Assembly: GCA_007120915.1 (NCBI GenBank)
Contig: SKMT01000259.1
Span: forward strand, 1-6,376
Length of the DNA: 6,376 nucleotides
Reading direction: 5' to 3'
Source: Myxococcales bacterium
GTDB lineage: Bacteria > Myxococcota_A > Bradymonadia > Bradymonadales > Bradymonadaceae
Shown: positions 1 to 5,738 of the stretch, piece after piece
Layout of the letters: every line of letters begins with the position of its first letter
Position numbering within the stretch: the first letter of the stretch is position 1
Notes under the pieces: model-generated
Databases searched by the model: none
What the model saw: only the letters and a program-made list of their open reading frames with translations
Told to the model about the DNA's origin: nothing
Made by a program: the position numbers and the translations under genes

Positions 1-695
1 CCGTGGAGGATGCCGAAGAGCTTGCCCGGGAGATGGCGCAGGAGCGCGAAGAGGATACGGAGCGCATCGCCGAAGAGGCCGAACAGGCCCAGGAGGCGAT
101 TGCCCGAGCGGAGCAGCAGGAACAGGAGGCGGATGAAATGCGAATCGCCGCCGAAAGATCGGCGCAACCTCAGGCCGATGATCAGATCGGAGGCGTCGGC
201 GACCTGGGTGCAGATTCGCCAGCCGAGCCCAGCCCTCGACGCCAGCCGCAGCCGCGACCGCAGCCGCAGCCTCAACCGGAAGCAGAGCCGCCGGACGATC
301 ACGCCGCCGACGATGCTCCGTTGGACCTGTTGGGTGGCGGTGGACGTGGAGCGCCGACGGGCGCCGAAGCTCAACCGGAGCAGCAGCAAACCGTCGAAGA
401 GCAGGAGGACGTCGACGAGCAGGAGGACGTCGACGAGCAGGAGGACGTCGACGAGCAGCAAGAGGATGACGCCGAAGCCGAACAACTACTCGCCGATGCC
501 CGAGACGCCTACGAAGACGGCGAAAACGAAGCGGCACGCCGACACCTCGACGAGTTGTTCGACACCGGAGCCGTCGATGCGTTGGATGACGATGCCCGCG
601 AGGAAGCCGAAGCGTTGCGCGAAGTTGTGGAGGAGGCGCTCTACCATCCGCCGGACGCAGACTCCGAAAACTTCGATATGATGTCACCGGAGTGA
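1..695 (+). CDS. acidic coiled-coil / low-complexity protein, 5' incomplete
   Basis: I do not recognise this protein. The frame is open from the window edge (first full codon a GTG at position 3) to TGA at 693-695. The first codons lie inside a charged helix and no upstream ribosome site is visible, so the gene probably begins outside the window. Residues counted from position 3: 1-55 are a Glu/Ala/Gln/Arg helix likely to form a coiled coil; 75-97 are a Pro-Gln linker; 108-120 are Gly-rich; 131-158 are a highly acidic stretch with the unit QEDVDE repeated; 158-215 look like a helical hairpin with TPR character (ADARDAYEDGENEAARRHL). There is no membrane segment in the visible part. The composition suggests a soluble or linker portion of a larger protein. 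The convergent neighbour is a TPR protein, so both may be protein-binding scaffolds, but that is inference. It is confidently coding, with function unknown. Confidence 0.75.
   Translation, partial: VEDAEELAREMAQEREEDTERIAEEAEQAQEAIARAEQQEQEADEMRIAAERSAQPQADDQIGGVGDLGADSPAEPSPRRQPQPRPQPQPQPEAEPPDDHAADDAPLDLLGGGGRGAPTGAEAQPEQQQTVEEQEDVDEQEDVDEQEDVDEQQEDDAEAEQLLADARDAYEDGENEAARRHLDELFDTGAVDALDDDAREEAEALREVVEEALYHPPDADSENFDMMSPE
402..455 (+). repeat. three perfect 18-bp tandem repeats inside the acidic protein gene
   Basis: The unit caggaggacgtcgacgag occurs three times head to tail (402-419, 420-437, 438-455) without a single difference. It is preceded by a degenerate partial copy (gtcgaagag, 393-401) and followed by one more cag. 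The length is a multiple of three, so it adds six residues (Gln-Glu-Asp-Val-Asp-Glu) per copy without shifting the frame. Identity even at third codon positions points to recent expansion. Confidence 0.95.
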
Positions 696-708
696 TTCAG
701 CGTCACTC
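690..708. repeat. small inverted repeat spanning both convergent stop codons
   Basis: GAGTGA (690-695) and TCACTC (703-708) form a 6-bp stem around a 7-base loop that is exactly the gap between the two convergent genes. Both genes end in GAG-TGA, which creates the symmetry. There is no T tract on either side and the stem is weak, so a role as a shared bidirectional terminator is only a possibility. Confidence 0.3.
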
Positions 709-2256
709 GTCGATGTCTTCGCGAAGTTCGGCGATCGTCTCCTCCACTTCGCTGCGGTGCTCCCAGTCGTCGGGGGCGTGCTGAAGGGCGATCTCGAGGT
801 CTTCGATGGCCTGCTCGTACTCTTCGGTGGCAATCCACATCGACGCGCGCTTCAGATAGGGGGTCGGATAGTACGGATCGACGCCAATGGCGCGTTCCCA
901 GTCTTCGGCGGCCGCTTCCAGATCACCGTTCATCATGTGGGCAGCCCCGCGGTTGGTCAGCGCTTCCACATCCTCGGGGTCCAGCTTGAGTGTCCGGTCG
1001 TAATCTTCGATTGCACCGTCGAGATCCTGGTTGAGGAGCCGGGCGTAGGCGCGGTTGTAATACAGTTGCGGGTCCGAAGACCGCAGTTCGATGGCCCGGT
1101 CAAAGTCCTGGAGGGCCTCGTTGGGATCTTCGAGTTGCAGATAGAGAAATCCCCGGGCGGCATAGGCGTCGGTAAAGCCCGGTTGCAGCTCGATGGCCTT
1201 GCCGTAGTCGTCGATCGCCTCTTTGACGTTGGCGAGCACGCGGTGGACGTTGCCTCGCTGGTAGTAGGCGGTGGCCATGGAGTCATCCAACTCCACAGCG
1301 CGGTTGAAGTCAGCGAGCGCGCCCTGAAAGTCGTCGTTGGAAAACCGGGCGATGCCGCGGTTGGTCCAGATCTCGGCGTCGTCGTCGACCAGCGACAGTG
1401 CGTGGTTGTAGTCGGCGATGGCAGCATCGACTTCGCCCAGCGAGTGACGCGCCAGAGCGCGGTTGAGACGGGCGACCAGGTGATCTTCATTCGCCTCGAG
1501 CACTTCGTCGAAGTCTGCACAGGCTCCCGTCAGGTCCTCCAGTGTCGCCCGGAGAATACCGCGTTGCACACGGGCCTCGATGTCATCGGGCAGTTGTTCG
1601 AGCACATGAGAATACAACTGAAGGGCGGCGTCCAGATCGCCCTGGCGCTGGGCTGCTCTGGCTTCGTCGAGCGCCTGGTCGGGGTCGTCGATATCAGCGA
1701 TGTCGAGCCCGGCCATCGGGCCCAGCACTCCTTGTTCGACGTCGCGGTCGAACTGGTCGGCCAACTCATCGATCAGTTGGCGTGAAAAATCGAGGACCTC
1801 TTCGTGATACTCTTCCAGCAAGGTGCGGGCCTGGTCGAACCGCCGTCGGATCGTTTCGTCCTGTTCGTCGCTGTCGTCGGGAAGGGGCTTGGCGCCGATG
1901 CTTCGGTAGTCTGTCAGCCACCGCGGTTCGTCTTCGCCCGGGGGTTGCTCTTGTTGCTGTTGGCGCAATTCGTCGAACAGCACCTCGAGCTGGCGGTCGC
2001 CGGACATCACCAGGTTCATGTGCATCGATGACACCAGCAGATAGCGAGGCTGGTTCGCCGGGGCCCGTAGAAAGAAGAGCCAGGCGGTCTTCAGCAGCGC
2101 CCCGGCTACATCGGGCTGCTCTGTGGACTCGCCCGGGAACTGCCCGGTGCGAACGAACATCTGTATCGCCGCGGCCACGGCGACATCGGACAGCGCATGT
2201 TCGCGTTGGACCGATTGGAGCTGCTGCTCGATTTCGTCGATCAACTCTTCAGACAT
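703..2256 (-). CDS. tetratricopeptide repeat (TPR) protein, nine repeats
   Basis: This encodes a 517-residue protein without signal peptide or membrane segment, so probably cytoplasmic. From about residue 193 to 491 there are nine consecutive 34-residue TPR units with the usual pattern (small residue at position 8, Gly/Asn at 9-11, Ala at 20 and 27, Pro or Asp near 32), for example the unit beginning AEIWTNRGIARF and the unit beginning PQLYYNRAYARL. TPR arrays form a superhelix that binds peptides or partner proteins. The partner cannot be told from sequence. Residues 1-190 are a separate, mostly helical, acidic region I do not recognise; residues 50-90 include a hydrophobic helix and the segment PRYLLVSSMHMN. 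I chose the ATG at 2256, not an in-frame ATG at 2280, because GGAGG lies five bases upstream of it. Its stop is 7 bp from the convergent gene's stop. No catalytic domain is visible. Confidence 0.9.
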   Translation of the reverse strand: MSEELIDEIEQQLQSVQREHALSDVAVAAAIQMFVRTGQFPGESTEQPDVAGALLKTAWLFFLRAPANQPRYLLVSSMHMNLVMSGDRQLEVLFDELRQQQQEQPPGEDEPRWLTDYRSIGAKPLPDDSDEQDETIRRRFDQARTLLEEYHEEVLDFSRQLIDELADQFDRDVEQGVLGPMAGLDIADIDDPDQALDEARAAQRQGDLDAALQLYSHVLEQLPDDIEARVQRGILRATLEDLTGACADFDEVLEANEDHLVARLNRALARHSLGEVDAAIADYNHALSLVDDDAEIWTNRGIARFSNDDFQGALADFNRAVELDDSMATAYYQRGNVHRVLANVKEAIDDYGKAIELQPGFTDAYAARGFLYLQLEDPNEALQDFDRAIELRSSDPQLYYNRAYARLLNQDLDGAIEDYDRTLKLDPEDVEALTNRGAAHMMNGDLEAAAEDWERAIGVDPYYPTPYLKRASMWIATEEYEQAIEDLEIALQHAPDDWEHRSEVEETIAELREDIDE

Positions 2257-2261
2257 GACAA

Positions 2262-2266
2262 CCTCC
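2262..2266 (-). promoter_or_regulatory. ribosome binding site fixing the TPR gene start
   Basis: On the minus strand GGAGG is followed by five bases (TTGTC) and the ATG at 2256-2254. The in-frame ATG at 2280 lies upstream of this site and has no comparable site of its own, so the shorter protein is preferred. Confidence 0.8.
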
Positions 2267-2586
2267 GGCGCCAAATTCATTCATTGGACAGCGACCGCAA
2301 GGTGTAGCGTGTCACCGCGGCAGTCACAACCTCGGTGGCGATGGCCTGTATGATCATCGTCGGTAGGTGGGCAACCAACCCCTATCGATTCCACATGTGT
2401 AACCAAAAGGAGATAGGGAGATAAGTCAGATTGGGAGATTTGATTGTGTTCACGGGTCGTGGTGCCGAGGAGATCGCATCACCTCCGCGCAGGGTGCCTT
2501 TACCGGGTACGATTCGCTGTGATGTCGATATCAACGCCGATGATCGGATACCGTCATGCAACGCGACCGTGGCTCCTGAGCATTCT

Positions 2587-2608
2587 CGGGCGCGCTGTAC
2601 AGCGCCCG
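2587..2608. terminator. GC-rich hairpin, possible terminator of the minus-strand pair
   Basis: CGGGCGC (2587-2593) pairs perfectly with GCGCCCG (2602-2608) around an 8-base loop. Within it GCGCTGTACAGCGC (2592-2605) is a perfect 14-bp palindrome. It lies about 70 bases downstream of the small minus-strand gene's stop, which fits a 3'-end structure, but no T run follows on either strand. A dyad protein-binding site is an equal alternative. Confidence 0.35.
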
Positions 2609-2675
2609 ACACGAACAGCGATGGTGCCTTTGGCCCATCGGACGACGGTGGCGAAACCCGGAATGGTCGTTCGGT

Positions 2676-2819
2676 CTACTGATCCTGTTGGAGTAACGTT
2701 TCGCTGACCACCGAGTCCTCGGGTTCGTCCAGGGTGCCCCAGGCGATGCTGGAGGTCATGGCCAGCGCGATAAGAATGAGTACGACGATGACCAGTCGCA
2801 TCAGGGATGAAAGTGCCAC
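2676..2819 (-). CDS. small single-span membrane or secreted protein (47 aa)
   Basis: This short frame runs from GTG at 2819 to TAG at 2676 and encodes 47 residues. It starts MALSSLMRLVIVV, followed by a continuous hydrophobic helix (residues 7-22, LIALAM) and a short acidic, polar tail (DEPEDSVVSETLLQQ). This is either a signal-anchor with one positive charge (R8) ahead of the membrane segment, or a signal peptide with cleavage near residues 26-28 releasing a tiny acidic peptide. The start is supported by GAGGTGG four bases upstream; an internal ATG seven codons in has no site. The gene lies 90 bp downstream of the glycine-zipper envelope gene on the same strand and may be co-transcribed with it. 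I do not recognise a family. The ribosome site plus clean hydrophobic architecture make it more likely real than chance. Confidence 0.6.
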   Translation of the reverse strand: MALSSLMRLVIVVLILIALAMTSSIAWGTLDEPEDSVVSETLLQQDQ

Positions 2820-2823
2820 AATA

Positions 2824-2830
2824 CCACCTC
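2824..2830 (-). promoter_or_regulatory. ribosome binding site of the 47-residue protein gene
   Basis: On the minus strand GAGGTGG is separated from the GTG start by TATT. It is the main evidence that this short frame is translated, and it selects the GTG over the internal ATG. Confidence 0.6.
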
Positions 2831-2909
2831 GCTTGAGATGTCGAAGGGAGTTGATGTGCCCCGTTACCGAGGCAGGTCGGCGACGTGTTGCTGTGCCGAG
2901 GGCGAAGCA

Positions 2910-3452
2910 TCAGAAGTCGAGGCGCAGCAGCGGCAGTGACAGCCCGTTGTGTTGGCTTCGTCCCTGCTGACGTGCTTCTTCATGGGGGGGATCGGTGGCC
3001 GAACGGGCGTCTCGCGCCCTCGCTTCGCGGGAAGCGACTTCCATGGTGCCCACCAGGGTGCCGAAGAAGACCCCGCCGGCGGCGGTATATCCGATCACCC
3101 AGGGGCTGACCTCGCGGGCGGTGAGAATATAGATGCTCCCGCCGATCAATCCGCCCAGTAATGCTCCCAGAAAAGCGCCCCGGGTGATGGTCAGCATGTA
3201 GTCGGGAGTGCGTTCGGCGGGAGAGGGCCGCTCTTCGGCGCCGCGCTCGGTGTTGTGCAGATGGTCGGAGACGTCGTCCGTGTACTCGCCGGATTGCTCC
3301 TTCTGGTCGTCTGCATCCTGTTCGGCAGCCGGCTGGCTGTCCGACGTCTGTTGCGGTGATTGCTCCGCCGACGCGTAGGCGGAAAAGGCAAAGGTGGTAA
3401 GCGCAAAGACCGCCAGTGCTGCAAACCAACGAACCGTCCAGTGTACAGCCAT
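2910..3452 (-). CDS. envelope protein with signal peptide and two glycine-zipper membrane segments
   Basis: This 180-residue protein belongs to no family I can name. Residues 1-29 are a signal peptide (Arg8, hydrophobic core AALAVFALTTFAF, cleavage likely after AYASA). Residues 30-83 are a polar, acidic, probably disordered linker rich in Gln/Asp/Glu. Residues 88-110 are a membrane segment with Gly at 92, 96, 100 and 104 (GxxxGxxxGxxxG). Residues 116-136 are a second segment with Gly at 127, 131 and 135. The rest is charged (139-169) and ends in LSLPLLRLDF with a terminal Phe. Glycine zippers are known to pack helices closely in oligomeric membrane proteins, so self-association in the envelope is a reasonable inference. 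The start at 3452 is set by AGGAGG four bases upstream; the frame stays open to 3647, but that stretch has no ribosome site and would bury the signal peptide. The small membrane-protein gene lies 90 bp downstream on the same strand. Confidence 0.85.
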   Translation of the reverse strand: MAVHWTVRWFAALAVFALTTFAFSAYASAEQSPQQTSDSQPAAEQDADDQKEQSGEYTDDVSDHLHNTERGAEERPSPAERTPDYMLTITRGAFLGALLGGLIGGSIYILTAREVSPWVIGYTAAGGVFFGTLVGTMEVASREARARDARSATDPPHEEARQQGRSQHNGLSLPLLRLDF

Positions 3453-3456
3453 GATA

Positions 3457-3462
3457 CCTCCT
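3457..3462 (-). promoter_or_regulatory. ribosome binding site fixing the envelope protein start
   Basis: AGGAGG on the minus strand, four bases (TATC) before the ATG at 3452. This start places the signal peptide exactly at the N-terminus, which rules out the longer open frame reaching 3647. Confidence 0.85.
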
Positions 3463-3636
3463 GTCGTCAAAACTACCACGGCGGTACATGCTGAAGGCTG
3501 ATGACCGCCGGACGGGTCGAATCCCCCCTGTGGTGGAACACGGGGCTCGTTCAGAATTCCTAGAATGAATGTAATTCCCACTGGCAAAGCGCCAAATTCA
3601 CGACGGTGCATCACGGTGTGATCGGCGATGATCGAT

Positions 3637-3664
3637 CCACCGACCACCGACCACCTACCACCCG
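3637..3664. repeat. four tandem heptamers in the divergent promoter region
   Basis: The units are CCACCGA, CCACCGA, CCACCTA and CCACCCG, head to tail. The first two are identical and the others differ only in the last two bases. A 7-bp period in non-coding DNA is either a simple-sequence expansion or a set of half-sites for a DNA-binding protein. Confidence 0.8.
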
Positions 3665-3666
3665 TG

Positions 3667-3691
3667 AATCATCGGCCTGCGGGCGATGATT
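3667..3691. promoter_or_regulatory. inverted repeat, candidate operator upstream of icd
   Basis: AATCATCGGCC (3667-3677) and GGGCGATGATT (3681-3691) are reverse complements except for one position, around a 3-base centre. The outer 8 bp are perfect. It ends 22 bases before the -35 element of the right-reading promoter, a typical activator or repressor position. A third copy of the half-site, GGCGATGAT, lies at 3624-3632. No T run follows, so a terminator is unlikely. Confidence 0.5.
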
Positions 3692-3713
3692 ACAGATGGT
3701 GAACTGTGGGTCA

Positions 3714-3742
3714 TTGACCGGGGGGAGTCGCTCTTTTATGGT
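3714..3742 (+). promoter_or_regulatory. sigma70-type promoter for icd
   Basis: TTGACC (3714-3719) matches the -35 consensus at five of six positions, and after exactly 17 bases TATGGT (3737-3742) matches the -10 at four of six. Transcription would start near 3749, giving a leader of about 100 bases before the ATG at 3853. Confidence 0.55.
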
Positions 3743-3852
3743 GGCGAGCGCCGCGCGTGTATTAAAATCGGGTCAAGTGCCCGGAAACGCCCGCGGATCG
3801 GTGAGAAGAGAAGTTTCAGAAGTTCTCCTCGGAGAGGCTACAGGGAGTATCG

Positions 3853-4866
3853 ATGAGCCAGAAAGTGTCTCTTATTCGCGGCGATGGCATTGGTCCCGAG
3901 ATTGTGGAGGCCACCGTCCGGGTGCTCGAAGCGCTGGACGTGGGACTGCAATGGGAGGAGGTGCGAGCCGGATCCGGAGCGTTTGAGGATCTGGGCACCC
4001 CGCTGCCGGAAGAAACGCTGTTGAGCATTCGGCGCAACAAGGTGGCTCTGAAGGGGCCGCTGGAAACGCCGGTGGGCACCGGGTTTCGAAGCATCAACGT
4101 GGCCATTCGCAAGCACTTCGATATGTACGCCAACGTGCGTCCGGCGAAGATTTTGCCCGGTATCGAGACCCGATACTCCGATGTCGATGTGGACATGATC
4201 ACGGTGCGCGAGAACACCGAGGGCGCTTACGCCGGGATCGAGCACGCCATCCCGCCGAATCGCTCCGCCGCCGAGACGATCATTTTGTGCACCAGGTGGG
4301 CCTGTGAGCGCATCGTGCGCTATGCCTTCGAATACGCCCAGAGCTCCGGGCGCGAGAAGGTCACGCTGGTGCACAAGGCGAACATCCTCAAGGAGACCAA
4401 CGGCCTGTTTCTGGAGGTCGGCCAGTCGATCGCCCGGGAGTACGACGATGTGAAGTTCGAAGATCTGATCATCGACAACATGACCATGCAGATGGTGATG
4501 CGCCCCGAGCGGTTCGACGTGATCGTGACCACCAACCTGTTCGGCGACATCATCTCCGATATCGCCGCCGGGCTGATCGGAGGGCTGGGGCTGACCCCGG
4601 GTGCGAACATCGGCAAAGAGGCGTCGATGTTCGAGGCGGTGCACGGAACGGCACCGGACATCGCCGGGAAGGGCATCGCCAATCCGACGGCGTTGATGCG
4701 TGCGGCGGCGATGATGCTCGAACACCTGGAGATGGGCGAGGAAGCCAGGCGGCTGCAGAAAGGACTGAATACGGTGCTCGAAGAGGGAGAGTCGGTCACC
4801 GGCGATCTGGGCGGAGACGCCAGCACCGAAGAGTTCACCGACGCGGTGATCGCGGCGCTGGATTGA
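3853..4866 (+). CDS. icd: NAD-dependent isocitrate dehydrogenase (isocitrate/isopropylmalate dehydrogenase family)
   Basis: The 337-residue enzyme is full length for the short NAD-IDH type. It is predicted to oxidise and decarboxylate isocitrate to 2-oxoglutarate in the TCA cycle, in the cytoplasm. The N-terminal nucleotide fold begins IRGDGIGPE (8-16). Substrate residues are Ser80 and Asn82 with Arg86 (SINVAIR), Arg96 (ANVRP) and Arg119 (TVRENTEG); the Ser-x-Asn pattern is that of isocitrate dehydrogenases, not the Glu/Leu pattern of isopropylmalate dehydrogenase. Catalytic Tyr126 (AYAGIEH) and Lys175 (HKANILK), and metal-binding Asp208, Asp232 and Asp236, are present. In HGTAPDIAG, Asp269-Ile270 replace the Lys-Tyr pair that binds the 2'-phosphate in NADP enzymes, so NAD is the expected cofactor. 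Homoisocitrate dehydrogenase is a close relative and cannot be excluded. The ATG at 3853 has GGGAG five bases upstream. The acyltransferase gene follows after one base. Confidence 0.92.
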   Translation: MSQKVSLIRGDGIGPEIVEATVRVLEALDVGLQWEEVRAGSGAFEDLGTPLPEETLLSIRRNKVALKGPLETPVGTGFRSINVAIRKHFDMYANVRPAKILPGIETRYSDVDVDMITVRENTEGAYAGIEHAIPPNRSAAETIILCTRWACERIVRYAFEYAQSSGREKVTLVHKANILKETNGLFLEVGQSIAREYDDVKFEDLIIDNMTMQMVMRPERFDVIVTTNLFGDIISDIAAGLIGGLGLTPGANIGKEASMFEAVHGTAPDIAGKGIANPTALMRAAAMMLEHLEMGEEARRLQKGLNTVLEEGESVTGDLGGDASTEEFTDAVIAALD

Positions 4867-4867
4867 C

Positions 4868-5491
4868 GTGGAGTCAACTCGCCCCGCCCATGGCGACGCC
4901 ATGATCGTTCGATTCTGCACAGAACTGTTCAAAGCGCAGGGCTGGACACTGCGGGGCGAGCAGCTTACCACCCACCGCCGATGCGTCGTCATCGGCGCTC
5001 CTCACACCTCCAACTGGGATTTTGTGTACACCCTGGCGGCCTTTGACCTGTTGGGTCTGCCGCTTCGGTTTACCATCAAGCGCGAGTGGATGCGTTTTCC
5101 CTTCAATCTGCTGATCGAACCGGCGGGGGGGCTTGCCATCGATCGTCGCCCGCGCGACGAAACCGGTGACCGCCCCAGCATGGTCGATGTGATGATCGAG
5201 CTGTTCGATGATCACCCCGATGAGCTGGCGCTGGTGGTGACCCCGGAGGCGACGCGAAGCCCGAATCCGCGCTGGAAAAGCGGGTTCTACCATGTCGCCC
5301 GCGGTGCCGGAGTGCCGATTCTGCTCGGCTATCTAGACTATGCCAAAAAGGAGGCGGGGGTTGGAAAGGTGATCGAACCCAGCGGGGATTTCGAGGCCGA
5401 TATGCGCGAGATTACCGAGTTTTACCGGTCTGTCACTCCCAGGTATCCGGAGCGATTCATGCTCGACCAGCGGTTTGTCGACTCCCGGTAA
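4868..5491 (+). CDS. PlsC-like 1-acyl-sn-glycerol-3-phosphate acyltransferase family protein
   Basis: This protein of up to 207 residues carries the glycerolipid acyltransferase motifs: the HxxxxD catalytic block (His46 and Asp51 in APHTSNWDF), the GGLAIDRR block (88-94), and PEATRS (126-131), a variant of the family's PEGTRS substrate motif, followed by WKSGFYHVARGAGVPILLGY. It would transfer an acyl chain from acyl-ACP or acyl-CoA to a lysophospholipid or related acceptor at the inner face of the membrane. This small subgroup is often called only 'acyltransferase', so the acceptor is uncertain. The GTG start at 4868 lies one base after the icd stop and suggests translational coupling, but no ribosome site is evident. 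An ATG at 4901 (MIVRFCTELFK) gives 196 residues and better matches the usual N-terminus of relatives. Only moderately hydrophobic, with no clear membrane span. Confidence 0.85.
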   Translation: MESTRPAHGDAMIVRFCTELFKAQGWTLRGEQLTTHRRCVVIGAPHTSNWDFVYTLAAFDLLGLPLRFTIKREWMRFPFNLLIEPAGGLAIDRRPRDETGDRPSMVDVMIELFDDHPDELALVVTPEATRSPNPRWKSGFYHVARGAGVPILLGYLDYAKKEAGVGKVIEPSGDFEADMREITEFYRSVTPRYPERFMLDQRFVDSR

Positions 5492-5738
5492 GCAGCAACG
5501 CTGCACCCCGATCAAGTTGCAACATTTCAAAACCTGGGGACTACTGGGCGAAGCCGGGGTTGGATCATAGCTTTATTGAGTCGGCGTTCTTAGCCGATCC
5601 AGATCACTTTCGACCTACTCCAACCTAGAGGGGGACAGATGCAACAGTGCACCGGGTCCGTCCGCTGCGTGTCATGACGTCTGACGTTGGCAATCCGTTG
5701 GCTGATAGCGAATTGATCTTGCAGCAAGGGGGGAACAG
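5492..5738 (+). other. intergenic region upstream of the oxygenase gene
   Basis: This 247-bp gap starts with a small hairpin directly after the acyltransferase stop (GCAGC 5492-5496, GCTGC 5500-5504, loop AAC) without a T run. A second hairpin is TCGGC (5581-5585) / GCCGA (5593-5597) with a 7-base loop. GTTGCAAC (5516-5523) is a perfect 8-bp palindrome. No clear promoter was found: TTGCAA (5517-5522) has only a poor -10 (ACTACT) 17 bases on. A 12-codon leader-like frame is listed at 5639-5677. Confidence 0.5.
5639..5677 (+). promoter_or_regulatory. possible 12-residue leader ORF (uORF)
   Basis: ATG at 5639 follows GGGGG-ACAG, a usable ribosome site, and opens a frame of 12 codons (MQQCTGSVRCVS) ending in TGA at 5675-5677. 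The segment around this ATG is nearly identical to that around the oxygenase start exactly 100 bases later (17 of 20 positions, 5627-5646 against 5727-5746). It may be translated as a leader peptide, or be a decayed duplicate start. It could also be chance, since both are purine-rich ribosome sites. Confidence 0.25.

Larger units (their letters stand above)
2257..2675. other. intergenic region without a convincing gene
   Basis: These 419 bp separate the TPR gene start from the end of the small membrane-protein gene, both on the minus strand, and should hold the TPR gene promoter. A weak candidate on the minus strand is TTGTGA, 17 bases, TACACC, in the 2305-2335 area; the -10 match is poor. 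An inverted repeat CCCTATC (2380-2386) / GATAGGG (2412-2418) has a 25-base loop. A stronger hairpin is listed at 2587-2608. Open frames here (for example 2431-2682 on +, from a TTG) lack a properly spaced ribosome site and resemble no family I know. Confidence 0.5.
3453..3852. other. divergent intergenic region between envelope gene and isocitrate dehydrogenase
   Basis: These 400 bp lie between two genes pointing away from each other and should contain both promoters. The right-reading promoter is listed at 3714-3742. For the left-reading gene the best minus-strand candidates are TTGGCG (3595-3590), 16 bases, TACATT (3573-3568), or TTGCCA (3587-3582) with a poorer -10; neither is strong. A heptamer repeat (3637-3664) and an inverted repeat (3667-3691) sit between the two promoters. 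I see no RNA gene and no convincing coding frame; a frame at 3696-3986 overlaps the dehydrogenase start out of frame. Confidence 0.6.

Noticed and set aside
238..290. Pro-Gln repeat DNA as a possible separate tandem repeat element
   Set aside because: Codons for the Pro-Gln stretch are irregular (ccg/cct, cag/caa) and interrupted by Arg, so it is an ordinary low-complexity linker rather than a recent DNA repeat.
757..1785. 342-codon plus-strand frame antisense to the TPR gene
   Set aside because: The minus-strand frame has nine regular TPRs. The Val/Gly/Phe-rich antisense product is a codon-bias mirror of repetitive TPR coding.
2431..2682. 83-codon plus-strand frame in the gap
   Set aside because: It starts at TTG with no correctly spaced ribosome site, shows mixed codon use, has no signal peptide or domain, and its end overlaps the better-supported small minus-strand gene.
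2268..3600. 12-mer gcgccaaattca present at 2268-2279 and 3589-3600, each upstream of a minus-strand gene
   Set aside because: A shared 12-mer is expected about once by chance in a window this size counting both strands, and the distances to the starts (about 12 and 137 bases) differ.
3453..3647. 65-residue N-terminal extension of the envelope protein
   Set aside because: No ribosome site for the upstream start, and AGGAGG lies directly before the ATG at 3452, where a signal peptide begins.
3838..4992. 384-codon open frame on the minus strand covering the whole icd gene
   Set aside because: The plus strand encodes an isocitrate dehydrogenase with all catalytic residues; the long antisense frame is the expected by-product of high-GC codon use and shows no family features or ribosome site.
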